From assembly GCF_965214215.1 (NCBI RefSeq), contig NZ_CBDCBD010000003.1, forward strand, positions 186,001-250,000: a DNA stretch of 64,000 nucleotides, read 5' to 3'. Source of the DNA: Poriferisodalis sp965214215. Lineage in GTDB: Bacteria > Actinomycetota > Acidimicrobiia > Acidimicrobiales > Poriferisodalaceae. Under the pieces are notes generated by a model, which was not told the DNA's origin, did no database searches, and saw only the letters and a program-made list of their open reading frames with translations. The number at the start of each line of letters is the position of its first letter. Positions within the stretch are counted from its first letter, which is position 1. The position numbers and the translations under genes are program-made. Positions 24,097-32,471 of this stretch are shown piece by piece.

Positions 24097-26952
24097 GTGA
24101 GCCAGTTGTTGGCCGGGATTCGAGTACTCGAGCTGGCGACCGGCGTCTCAGGTCCCTACCTCGGGAAGCTCTTCGCCGACCATGGCGCCGACGTCATCAA
24201 GGTGGAGTCGCCCGGCGGGGACCCGGCCCGACGTCATGGTCCATGGGGCGACAGCGCAACAGCGCCGCAAGGTGCCGACAGCCTGGAACGATCACCGCTC
24301 TTCCTACACCTGAACACCAACAAACGCAGCGTTGTCGCCGACATCGGCAGCCCGTCACCCAGCGCCGATGACATCGAGTTCGTCGGGTCGCTCGCGGCGG
24401 AGTCCGACATCGTGGTCGAGGCCTTCCCACCGGGTCACCTCGACTCGATCGGGCTCGGCTACGAGGTGATGTGCACGCTGCGGCCCGGCATTGTGCTGAC
24501 CTCAATCACCCCGTTCGGCCAAGCCGGCCCCTACGCCGACGCCGGCTACCGGGGCAGCGACATCGTCACCTATGCGATGGGCGGCCCGATGTGGGGCACC
24601 GGCATCGATGAGCGCGAGCCAGTGAAGCTCAGCGGTGACGTCACCTCCTACCAGGTCGGCAACCTGGCAGCAGTGCCGACGTTGGCTGCGCTCATGATGA
24701 GCCAGCGCCACGGTCGCCCGAGCCACATTGACGTGTCGGCATTCGAGGCCCAAGCCGGCACCATCGACCGGCGCGCGTCCTACCTGCTGTACGAGGCGTG
24801 GACCGGCACTGATGTCGGGCGAGACCCGCGCCAGCCCCAACGTGCGTCGCCGGTGGGCTTCTACCCCACCGCAGACGGATGGGCGCTGGTGTTCACCTTG
24901 CCCTCGTGGGCCCCGCGGATGGTGCAAACGCTCACCGACGCAGGACTGGGCGGCGAACCAGGCGGCGGTGATTCGCTGGCTGAACGGTTCGCCAGTCCGG
25001 CGTGGCTGGTCGATCCCGATCTTCCCGACATGGTGGAGACGGCCCTGTACGTGTGGCTGGCCGGCCATACCCAAAGCAGCGTCGGTGCCGCAGCACAGGT
25101 CAACAAATGGGGCGTCACCCCGCTGAACGCGCCGATCGACCTGCTCGACGACCCGCACTTCGCCGCTCGTGGCTTCTTCGTGCCCGTCGAGCATCCCGCA
25201 GCGGGAACGGTCCATCAACTCGGCGCGCCGTTTCGCATCCATCGCGACGCTCCGACAGGTCCAGCCGAACAGGCATCGGCGGCCCCGCGTCCCGCGCCGC
25301 TGTTGGGCGAGCACGATGCGGAGGTACGCGCCGCTCTCGCCACCCTCGCCCGTCAGTCGAACGGCAGCCCAGACCCAGAAGTTGAGCCGAATGGCGAGGC
25401 CGTGGCCGCACCGGCCACGCAGCGCAGCGAACACGAGCAGGAGACGACAGGCGCCGCCGCGGGAGCACTCGCCGATCCGCGTTTCCACGCAGCGACAAGC
25501 CAAACGGCCGGCGTCGGCCGAGTCGACGCCGATCCAACGTCTCGGGCGCCCGGGGGTTTGCCGCTCACGGGCATCCGCGTGCTCGATCTGACCGTCGTAT
25601 GGGCCGGTCCGGCTTGCACCATGTATCTGGGCGATCTCGGCGCCGAGGTGATCCGGGTCGACAACCCCTATGTGTTCCCGACCGCGACGCGGGGCCTCAT
25701 GGTCCGGCCGCCACGGGAGATCGCTCCCGAACTGGGGCCGCTGTCGGGCTATCCGGATCACGATCCGGGGCGGCGCCCGTGGAACCGCCAGAACCTGTTC
25801 AGCGCCCACGCCCGCGGGAAGCTGAGCTGCACACTCGATCCCCGGACCGAGCTCGGCCGCTCGACACTGCACCGGCTCGTGCGCGAAAGCGATGTGATCG
25901 TCGAGAACAACTCGCTGGGCGTTCTGCCGAAGCTGGGTCTCGACTGGGAAACCGTGCACGCAGTCAACCCGCGCACCATCGTGCTGCGGATGCCGCCCAT
26001 GGGCCTCGAGGGCCCGTATTCGGACTGGGTGGGTTTCGGTGCCAACTTCGAGGCATTGTGCGGGTTGACCGGTTTGCGCGGCTACGACGACGACAACCCC
26101 ACCAGCCTCACGTCGGTATTTCACATGGACCCTGCGAGCGCGGCCACCGCCGCCTTTGCGCTGCTGGCGGTCCTGCGCCGCCGCGACGGCGTCGCCCGCA
26201 CCGGTGGTACCGGCGTCGGCGAGCTCATCGAGTTCTCGCAGTCCGAGAACGTGATGCAGCACATCGGGGAGTACTTCATCGACGCCGCCGCCAACGGCAC
26301 GCGTCACCAGCCGCTGGGCAATCGCTCGGTGGCCCGTGCCCCCCAAGGCTGCTATCGCTGTGCAATCGACACCGCCCGCCCCGACCAGGTCGACGAATGG
26401 GCGGTGATCACGTGTGAGACCGACGAAGACTGGCTGGCACTGGCTCGATTGATCGACGGCGACCGCCCGCCAGAGAGCGCCGCAGACCGTGCCACAACAG
26501 ACCGTGCCGCCACGACCATCCCGCCGCTGTCTCAAAACACACGCCTGGCAACGCTCGCCGGTCGCCTTGCCCACCACGACCACATCGATGAGCGCATCGA
26601 GGCTTGGACGTCGGCCCGTTCGTCCCACGAAGTGTTTCACCGGTGCCAGCAGGCCGGGGTTCCCGCGGGGCCGGTGATGCGTGAATCGCAACTGCGCACC
26701 GACCCCCAGATGGGCGACCGCTGCTGGTTTCGCCAGAACGGCTCGGTCGAGCAGGGCTGGTACAGCTTCCCCGGGCGCCAATGGCGCTGGGACGGCCCCG
26801 AGATGCCGTGGCGCCCGATCGGCATCCTCGGCGATGCCAACGAGTACGTGTTCCGGCAAATCCTGGGCCTCGACAACGCCGAATGGCAGGCGCTGTGCGA
26901 CGAAGGTCACATCACCCGCGACTACCTGAACCCCGACGGCACCTCGATGTAG
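24097..26952 (+). CDS. Tandem (two-domain) CaiB/BaiF CoA-transferase
   Basis: A 951-residue fusion of two family III CoA-transferase domains. Domain 1 (about 1-400) begins LLAGIRVLELATGVSGPYLG; domain 2 (about 485-930) begins LPLTGIRVLDLTVVWAGPAC. The GTG at 24097 follows GAGGAG. Similar double proteins occur singly in actinobacteria, and another is at 46482. The inter-domain linker (about 428-480) is low in complexity and part of it, EVEPNGEAVAAPATQRSEHE, is encoded by a copy of the 62-bp dispersed repeat. Substrate unknown. Confidence 0.88.
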   Translation: MSQLLAGIRVLELATGVSGPYLGKLFADHGADVIKVESPGGDPARRHGPWGDSATAPQGADSLERSPLFLHLNTNKRSVVADIGSPSPSADDIEFVGSLAAESDIVVEAFPPGHLDSIGLGYEVMCTLRPGIVLTSITPFGQAGPYADAGYRGSDIVTYAMGGPMWGTGIDEREPVKLSGDVTSYQVGNLAAVPTLAALMMSQRHGRPSHIDVSAFEAQAGTIDRRASYLLYEAWTGTDVGRDPRQPQRASPVGFYPTADGWALVFTLPSWAPRMVQTLTDAGLGGEPGGGDSLAERFASPAWLVDPDLPDMVETALYVWLAGHTQSSVGAAAQVNKWGVTPLNAPIDLLDDPHFAARGFFVPVEHPAAGTVHQLGAPFRIHRDAPTGPAEQASAAPRPAPLLGEHDAEVRAALATLARQSNGSPDPEVEPNGEAVAAPATQRSEHEQETTGAAAGALADPRFHAATSQTAGVGRVDADPTSRAPGGLPLTGIRVLDLTVVWAGPACTMYLGDLGAEVIRVDNPYVFPTATRGLMVRPPREIAPELGPLSGYPDHDPGRRPWNRQNLFSAHARGKLSCTLDPRTELGRSTLHRLVRESDVIVENNSLGVLPKLGLDWETVHAVNPRTIVLRMPPMGLEGPYSDWVGFGANFEALCGLTGLRGYDDDNPTSLTSVFHMDPASAATAAFALLAVLRRRDGVARTGGTGVGELIEFSQSENVMQHIGEYFIDAAANGTRHQPLGNRSVARAPQGCYRCAIDTARPDQVDEWAVITCETDEDWLALARLIDGDRPPESAADRATTDRAATTIPPLSQNTRLATLAGRLAHHDHIDERIEAWTSARSSHEVFHRCQQAGVPAGPVMRESQLRTDPQMGDRCWFRQNGSVEQGWYSFPGRQWRWDGPEMPWRPIGILGDANEYVFRQILGLDNAEWQALCDEGHITRDYLNPDGTSM
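25378..25439 (+). repeat. 62-bp dispersed repeat, copy B, inside coding sequence
   Basis: Shares GAGCCGAATGGCGA, CGTGGCC and AGCGCAGCGAACA with copies at 14154 and 56893; with copy C the similarity continues upstream through CAGACCCAGA. It falls in the linker of the tandem CoA-transferase and stays in frame. Confidence 0.7.
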
Positions 26953-27106
26953 CCGTCGCGGGCGACATGTGCACTGAACCTGCCGATTCCTCGCAGTACG
27001 CGCTCTCGTCATCGGATCCCAGCGCCGAGCGACTCGCCGGCGGCGCTGGGCGCGGCTTGGCCGGTCGGCTCAGCCTGCTCGTGCCCGTCACAGGTAGATT
27101 GCCCGC

Positions 27107-27766
27107 ATGGCAACTGACACGGGCACAGAGACCGAGATCGAGTTCTGGGTCGACCCCATCTGACCTTGGTGCTGGGTGACGGCCAGGTGGGTCGTCGATG
27201 ATGTCGCTTCCGAGCGCAACCTGAAGGTCAAGTGGCAGCCGATCAGCCTGCTGTTCAAGAATGAGCCGCCGACAGACAGCCCCTATTACGACGCGGTCGT
27301 GGGCACCCACGGCCAGCTGCGGGTGATGGAGTCGATTCGGGCCGCCGAGGGCGACGACGCCGTGTTCGGCGTGTACTGGGATTTTGCGAGCCGCATCCAC
27401 CACGACGGCGACCGCGACTTTGACATCGCGAAGGCCCTTGAAGAACTCGGCATCGATCCCGAACACGCCAAGGCAGCCACCGACGAGAAGTGGGATGCCG
27501 AGATTCGCACACGCATGGACGAAGGCTTGGCGCTGGTCGGCACTGACGTCGGCACGCCGATCATCGCGCTGAACCGCAGCGACGGCGAGCGAGTGGGCAT
27601 CTTCGGTCCGGTGATCACCCGAGCCCCCAAGGGCGAAGACGCCCTCAAACTGTGGGACGGGATGACTGCCATGATGGACATCGACGGCTTCTGGGAGCTG
27701 AAGAAGACCCGCACCGAGCGGCCCGAGTTCGGCGACCGCCCGGTAACAGCGACTGCGGCTGGTTGA
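27107..27766 (+). CDS. Mycothiol-dependent nitroreductase (Rv2466c-like, DsbA fold), putative selenoprotein
   Basis: A 219-residue DsbA-family oxidoreductase if the TGA at 27161-27163 is read as an amino acid. The N-terminus reads EFWVDPI-[TGA]-PWCWVTARW, and the known M. tuberculosis Rv2466c has FWFDPLCPWCWITSRW: the TGA (codon 19) falls exactly on the first active-site Cys, giving U-P-W-C. Downstream, ATDEKWDAEIR, VGTDVGTPIIALN, IFGPVITRAPKGEDALKLWD and FWELKKTRTERPEF continue the family to its normal end. A SECIS-like hairpin starts 13 nt after the TGA. Rv2466c uses mycothiol to reduce its active site. The alternative is a nonsense mutation, but the rest of the frame is intact. No sel genes are in the window. 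Confidence 0.8.
27177..27197 (+). promoter_or_regulatory. Candidate bacterial SECIS hairpin
   Basis: TGACGGCC pairs with GGTCGTCG (eight pairs, two of them G-U) around the five-base loop AGGTG. The loop begins 21 nt after the TGA and has G at its second and third positions, as expected for SelB-recognised elements (E. coli fdhF also has AGGU at its loop). The loop is partly encoded by AGG, an arginine codon that looks uncommon in these genes, consistent with selection on the RNA. Confidence 0.6.
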
Positions 27767-27883
27767 CAGATCGACGCGTCGGCGGTGCCGCAGCCGTCGG
27801 CCCGCTTCACGAAACGGCGACGGCAAGCGTGTCCGGATTCCCCGACACGACATGAGGCGAGGGGCAAGGGGAGCACAAGGACG

Positions 27884-29056
27884 ATGAGCGGCACGATCCT
27901 CGACGATCTGAAGATCATCGACACCGACAGCCACTGGTCCGAGCCCTACGACCTGTGGACGTCGCGAGCGCCTGCGAAGTACCGCGACCGTGTCCCGCGG
28001 ATGACCGAGCGCGACGGCAAGCGCCGCTGGTGGTTCGACGATTCGATCCCCATCGGGCTGCCCATTGCGTCGTCGGTCGTCGATCCCGACGGCCAGAAGG
28101 TCACCGGCACGGTGTTCTTCGATTTCGACAACGAGATGGTGCACCGCGCCAGCTACGACGCGCAGGCTCGGGTCGAGATGCTCGACGAGCTCGGTCTCGC
28201 TGCTCAGATCATGTACCCCAACGTCGCCGGCTTCGGAAATCAAAACTTCCTGAAGTCGCCCGACGATGCGCTGCGGCTCATCTCCGTCGAGATCTACAAC
28301 GATGCATTGGCAGAATTCCAAGACGCGACGAACCAGCGGGTGTTCGGCATGGCGCTGCTGCCCTGGTGGGATCTCGACGCTGCAGTGCGAGAGATCGAGC
28401 GATGCCACGCCAACGGCTTGCGCGGCATCGTGACCTGCTCCAATCCCGAGGAAGCCGGGCTGCCCGACATGGCGATGCCCCACTGGGACCCGGTCTGGCA
28501 GGTCTGCTCGGATCTCGCGATGCCGGTCAACTTCCACATCGGCTCGTCGAAGGGCAACCTCGACTACTACGGCAAGGCGCCGTGGCCGTCGTTCGGGCCC
28601 GAGCGTCGCCTCGCGGTGGGCTCCGCGAATCTGTTCATGGGCAACGCCCGGGTCGTGGGCAACATGATCTACTCCGGCGTGCCTGAGCGCTTCCCGAACG
28701 TGAAGTTCGTGTCCGTCGAGAGCGGAGTCGGCTGGCTGCCGTTCTTCCTCGAAGTTCTCGATCACCAGATGGCCGAGACGGCGCCGAACGAGCTGTCCGA
28801 CCTCTCGATGCTCCCCTCCGACTACTTCCGCCGGCAGTTCTACGGCTGCTTCTGGTTCGAGCGGTCCACCGTGAAGCCGACCGTGGACTACGTCGGTGCA
28901 CAGTCGTTGATGTTCGAGACCGACTTCCCCCACCCCACCTGCCTCTACCCCCGCGACGACCACGACCTGGCCAAAGCCCTCGAAGGAATCCCCACCGCCG
29001 ACGTCGAACGAATCATGTCCCTCAACGCCGCCGAGCTCTACCGCATCGAAATCTGA
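27884..29056 (+). CDS. Amidohydrolase family 2 metal-dependent hydrolase
   Basis: A 390-residue TIM-barrel hydrolase of the same family as the gene at 416. IIDTDSHWSEPYDLW is the N-terminal D-x-H motif, PVNFHIGSSKGNLDY carries the central His, VSVESGVGWLPFFLEVLDHQ and FETDFPHPTCLYP the late motifs, with D in the last as catalytic residue. ATG at 27884 follows GGGGAG. It starts about 120 bp after the selenoprotein candidate and precedes the flavin-dependent monooxygenase, suggesting a joint degradation unit. Confidence 0.9.
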   Translation: MSGTILDDLKIIDTDSHWSEPYDLWTSRAPAKYRDRVPRMTERDGKRRWWFDDSIPIGLPIASSVVDPDGQKVTGTVFFDFDNEMVHRASYDAQARVEMLDELGLAAQIMYPNVAGFGNQNFLKSPDDALRLISVEIYNDALAEFQDATNQRVFGMALLPWWDLDAAVREIERCHANGLRGIVTCSNPEEAGLPDMAMPHWDPVWQVCSDLAMPVNFHIGSSKGNLDYYGKAPWPSFGPERRLAVGSANLFMGNARVVGNMIYSGVPERFPNVKFVSVESGVGWLPFFLEVLDHQMAETAPNELSDLSMLPSDYFRRQFYGCFWFERSTVKPTVDYVGAQSLMFETDFPHPTCLYPRDDHDLAKALEGIPTADVERIMSLNAAELYRIEI

Positions 29057-29123
29057 CGCAGCCCAGCCCGGCGATCGGATCCCGGCCCGACGGTGGACAA
29101 CATTGCTGGGCTAGAACAGCGCA

Positions 29124-30329
29124 ATGAAGTTCGGGATCTTCTATGAGTTGTCGGTGCCGCGGCCGTTCAGCCGGGCCAATGAGTGGCTGACGTACCACAA
29201 CGCGCTCGAACAGTGCCGGGTGGCCGACGAGCTGGGGTTCGATCACGTCTGGGCGGTGGAGCACCACTTCTTGGAGGAGTACTCGCACTGTCCCGCTCCC
29301 GAGGTCTTCCTGACGGCTGTCGCCGCGCAGACTCAGCGCATCCGGGTGGGCCACGGCGCGGTGGTGTGCGTGCCCGAGATGAACAACCCGATCCGAGTGG
29401 CCGAACGGGCCGCGGCCCTCGACATCATCTCGAACGGTCGCCTGGAGCTGGGCACCGCTCGGTCGAGCACGTGGACCGAGCTCGGCGGATTCTGCGCCGA
29501 CCCCGACGACACCAAGAAGACGTGGGACGAGTTCGTGCGGGTGATCCCCCAGATGTGGACCCAAGACGACTTCGGCTGGGAGGGTGCCCGCTTCGAGATG
29601 CCGGCACGCAACGTCATCCCCAAGCCGTTCCAAGAGCCGCACCCGCCGATGTGGGTGACCGTCACCACACCCGGCACCGAGCTGGACGCCGCCGAGCGGG
29701 GACTGGGCTGCCTGGGCGTGAGCGCCGCGCCGTTCGCCGAGCAGGAACGGCGCACCGCTGAGTACCACCGTCGGATTGCCGACTGCGATCCGGTCGGCAG
29801 CTTCGTGAACGACCAGGTCCACACGCTCAATTTCTTGTACTGCCACGAGGACTACCGCCAAGCAGCGGCGCTGGGCCTGCCGATGGTGGGCGCATTCTCC
29901 ATGTCGAACGCGCACCTGTACTTCACCCGTGAGGCGTACCCGACACGGGCGTATCAGACGCTCGGCAACGCAGGCGCGGCGCTGCGCAGCCGCGGCGCCC
30001 CGAATGGCAACGCGGCGGCCGATGATCCGAGCGTGGCCAAAGGTCTGCCCGAGGGCGTCGGCATCGGCGACCCCGACCATCTCGTGCGGACGATCCGCAA
30101 GTGGGAGGACGTCGGGGTCAGCGGCATCAATTTCCTGCTCAACGCCATGGAGATGATCCCCCAGGAGCAGGTCCTCGACAGCCTGCGGCTGTTTGCCGCC
30201 GAGGTGATCCCGCAATTCCAGACTCCGGCCGAGCGAGCAGCCCGCGTGGAGGCACCGACCACCGTGCCCGATGTCGGCCCGTCCGGCGCGGCCGAGCCGT
30301 CGACAGCAACAGCGGGGGTGAGCCGATGA
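29124..30329 (+). CDS. LLM-class (luciferase-like) flavin-dependent oxidoreductase
   Basis: A 401-residue TIM-barrel flavoprotein of the bacterial luciferase superfamily. Typical features: MKFGIFYELSVPRPF, ADELGFDHVWAVEHHF (conserved E-H-H), VPEMNNPIRVAERAAALDIISNGRLELGTAR, and a late FLLNAMEMIPQEQVLDSLRLFAAEVIP. Members use reduced FMN or F420 to oxidise or reduce small substrates. Its stop overlaps the start of the next gene (ATGA). Confidence 0.9.
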   Translation: MKFGIFYELSVPRPFSRANEWLTYHNALEQCRVADELGFDHVWAVEHHFLEEYSHCPAPEVFLTAVAAQTQRIRVGHGAVVCVPEMNNPIRVAERAAALDIISNGRLELGTARSSTWTELGGFCADPDDTKKTWDEFVRVIPQMWTQDDFGWEGARFEMPARNVIPKPFQEPHPPMWVTVTTPGTELDAAERGLGCLGVSAAPFAEQERRTAEYHRRIADCDPVGSFVNDQVHTLNFLYCHEDYRQAAALGLPMVGAFSMSNAHLYFTREAYPTRAYQTLGNAGAALRSRGAPNGNAAADDPSVAKGLPEGVGIGDPDHLVRTIRKWEDVGVSGINFLLNAMEMIPQEQVLDSLRLFAAEVIPQFQTPAERAARVEAPTTVPDVGPSGAAEPSTATAGVSR

Positions 30330-31099
30330 TCTCGGGGACCGCTTCCGTCGACGAGCTGGCCGCAGATGCGCCACAGATCTCAGCATTCAGCTCCGAGCCG
30401 GTCCGGCTTGCCGGGGTGACCAGCCTGTCGTTGGTCGCTGAGTTGCGGCGCCCGGCGCGTGAAGCCGTGCTGCCGCCGGGGCTGCACCCCATCGTGCCGC
30501 CAGCCATGTCGCTGGAGGCATGGAACGTGTCCGAGAGCCCGTGGGGAGCGTTCAGCGCAGCGTTCGTCCGGATCGTGTGTCGCAGCGGTGCACGCGCCCG
30601 GACGTTCTGCGTGGGCGCAGCCGCATCCACCGACGATGCTGTCGCCGGCCTGCGGTCACAGCTGGGCTTTCCCGCGCGGCGAGCCGAGGTCGCGATGCGC
30701 CGCCACTACAACGGTGTCGATCTGGCTGTCGCACCGGCCGGCGAGACCGACCGCGTCACGGCGGCTCACAACGGTGCGGGGCCGATGCTTGTGGTGAATG
30801 CACTCGACCCTGATCCGCTGTCGGTCGGCGACCTCCAACACGTCGGCTCGATGAACCTGGCGCACACGCCCTTGGGGCTCCGGCTCGTGCAGGTCGAGAC
30901 CCATCACGATCCGTCGCGAGTCGAGCGGCTCGCCGCCCGAATCGACGCCATCGACGCCGGCGCTTGGGGGCAGCCGCTGCTTGATCCCTATTGGGTCGTG
31001 AGCTGCTCGGTGTCGCTGGGGGACATCGAGATTCCAGCCATCCGCTTCGTCTGTGATCCTGCGTTGCCCGCCGCTGATGGCACCGAACGGGTGCAGTAG
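30326..31099 (+). CDS. Acetoacetate decarboxylase-like protein without the catalytic lysine
   Basis: A 257-residue protein that overlaps the monooxygenase by 4 bp. The stretch LPPGLHPIVPPAMSLEAWNV, SPWGAFSAAFVRIVCRSGAR and LGFPARRAEVAMRRHYNGVD resembles actinobacterial acetoacetate-decarboxylase-like proteins. True decarboxylases need a Schiff-base Lys; I see no lysine anywhere in this chain, so if the assignment holds it is not a standard decarboxylase. Coupling to the LLM enzyme suggests it acts on the same substrate or product. Family assignment is moderate. Confidence 0.5.
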   Translation: MISGTASVDELAADAPQISAFSSEPVRLAGVTSLSLVAELRRPAREAVLPPGLHPIVPPAMSLEAWNVSESPWGAFSAAFVRIVCRSGARARTFCVGAAASTDDAVAGLRSQLGFPARRAEVAMRRHYNGVDLAVAPAGETDRVTAAHNGAGPMLVVNALDPDPLSVGDLQHVGSMNLAHTPLGLRLVQVETHHDPSRVERLAARIDAIDAGAWGQPLLDPYWVVSCSVSLGDIEIPAIRFVCDPALPAADGTERVQ

Positions 31100-31110
31100 G
31101 TTCCGCTGCC

Positions 31111-31545
31111 ATGAGCGAATTGGCCCCTGAGGACACGGCAAGCGCAGCTGGCGGCGCTGCCGAGGCTGACCCACAGCTGCGGGCGGTGGGCGTGACGATC
31201 GACTGCGCCGACCCCGAACGCATCGCCGACTTCTGGCAGGCAGCGCTCGGATTTGCGCGACGAGTCGGCGACGGCCGCCCGTACATCACGCTGTCCGACG
31301 GCGGCGGGAGCAGTCGCATGCTCAATCACCTGACCATCCAGCGAGTGCCCGAGGCCAAGACAGCAAAGCTGCGGGCGCATCTGGACCTGTTCACCGGTGA
31401 CATGGACAGCGAAGTCGCCCGCCTGGTGGCCCTGGGCGCGAGCTTGCTGGTGCCCGCAGCGGAAGAGACGGCCGGACATTTGGGCTTCCGGGCAACCGTC
31501 ATGGCTGACCCTGAGGGTTCCGAGTTCTGCGTCGTCTCCCGCTGA
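31111..31545 (+). CDS. VOC (glyoxalase-like) family protein
   Basis: A 144-residue single glyoxalase-like domain after a 20-residue Ala/Glu-rich leader. VTIDCADPERIADFWQAALGF, HLDLFTGDMDSEVARLVALGA and MADPEGSEFCVV are the standard beta-alpha-beta-beta-beta landmarks, with the final E as a typical metal ligand position. It follows the ADC-like gene by 11 bp and completes the three-gene group 29124-31545. Confidence 0.8.
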   Translation: MSELAPEDTASAAGGAAEADPQLRAVGVTIDCADPERIADFWQAALGFARRVGDGRPYITLSDGGGSSRMLNHLTIQRVPEAKTAKLRAHLDLFTGDMDSEVARLVALGASLLVPAAEETAGHLGFRATVMADPEGSEFCVVSR

Positions 31546-31569
31546 GGGTCTTTGCCGGAATACGCGCCC

Positions 31570-31722
31570 GCTGGGGAGACGGAAGAAGCCTCTGCGACCA
31601 GTGATCCGGCAGGCGAGAGATGCGCACCGCACCGCATTTCTCGCCGACGTCATCGACGCATCACGGTGCATCCACTCGGGAACCGGTCACAACGTCGCCG
31701 AGTCTTCTGCCGCCTCCCCAGC
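31570..31722. mobile_element. MITE-like element with 29-bp terminal inverted repeats
   Basis: Arms at 31570-31598 (GCTGGGGAGACGGAAGAAG...) and 31694-31722 are inverted copies with four mismatches. The sequence at the right arm and beyond (to about 31737) matches 61953-61991 nearly base for base on the other strand, so this is one of two copies of the same element. It abuts the convergent 3' ends of the VOC and enoyl-CoA hydratase genes and supplies the last codons and stop of the latter. Confidence 0.65.
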
Positions 31723-32471
31723 TATGGCGTCTGTGCCTGGGCCTCGGAGCCGGTGGCAACAAGGCGGGCGCAGCGTTGCTCTACAGCTAGGCCTTCGGTG
31801 AGCGGCAGGTCGTTGGCGGCGCGAAGGCAGCGGCGCAACGCTCGGGCGAACGGCTGGCCTATGCGGGCTAGCTGGCCGGCTAGTTCGGCTGTGCGGCTGT
31901 CGAGATCATCGGTTGGCACCACCTCGGCGATAATGCCCAGTCGGTGAGCTTCGGCTGCGTTGATGTTGCGTCCGCTCAGCACCATCGGCAGCGCGGCAGC
32001 CGGTCCGATGGCTGCGGTGAGGCTCTGGGTGCCGCCGGCCGCGGGGAGCATCCCCAGCTTGGTCTCGGGCAGTCCCAAGACCGCATCGGCGCTCGCGATG
32101 CGGAGGTCGCACAGCAGCGACATCTCGAGGCCCGAACCGAGGGCGTAACCGTGCAATGAGCACAGCGTCGGAACGGGCAGATTGAGCAGCGGGAGCCACG
32201 GGTCACGATCCCAGCGGATCCGCCGGGCGTCGAAGATCCCCTCGGCAGTGCCGAATTCCGACAGGTCCGCACCGACGCTGAAGTGTTTGCCTTCCGCAAC
32301 GAGTACTACGCAGCGCACGTCGGGCACATCGCGCACCGCGGTGATCGCCTCGATGAGCCCGTCGCGCATTTCTAGGTCATAGATGTTGAGCGGTGGGTGG
32401 CAGAGCGTGATCGTGGCTACGCCGTCATGGCCGAAGTCGAGGCGGACCCGTTCAGCCATGCCGATCACCAC
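31722..32471 (-). CDS. Enoyl-CoA hydratase/isomerase family protein
   Basis: A 249-residue crotonase-fold protein. VAEGKHFSVGADLSEF and LCSLHGYALGSGLEMSLLCDLRIA are the two oxyanion-hole segments; LPETKLGMLPAAGGTQSL carries one of the acidic catalytic positions. A GGAGGG site precedes tandem GTG codons at 32471. Its end AQAQTP and stop codon lie in the flank of the repeat element at 31570-31722. It overlaps the upstream CoA-transferase by 20 bp. Confidence 0.88.
   Translation of the reverse strand: MVIGMAERVRLDFGHDGVATITLCHPPLNIYDLEMRDGLIEAITAVRDVPDVRCVVLVAEGKHFSVGADLSEFGTAEGIFDARRIRWDRDPWLPLLNLPVPTLCSLHGYALGSGLEMSLLCDLRIASADAVLGLPETKLGMLPAAGGTQSLTAAIGPAAALPMVLSGRNINAAEAHRLGIIAEVVPTDDLDSRTAELAGQLARIGQPFARALRRCLRAANDLPLTEGLAVEQRCARLVATGSEAQAQTP

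Noticed and set aside
24502..27012. 836-codon minus-strand frame
   Set aside because: Antisense shadow of the tandem CoA-transferase.
29060..29112. Rho-independent terminator after the amidohydrolase
   Set aside because: AGCCCAGC/GCTGGGCT arms are 37 bp apart with no T-run, and the next gene follows at once.
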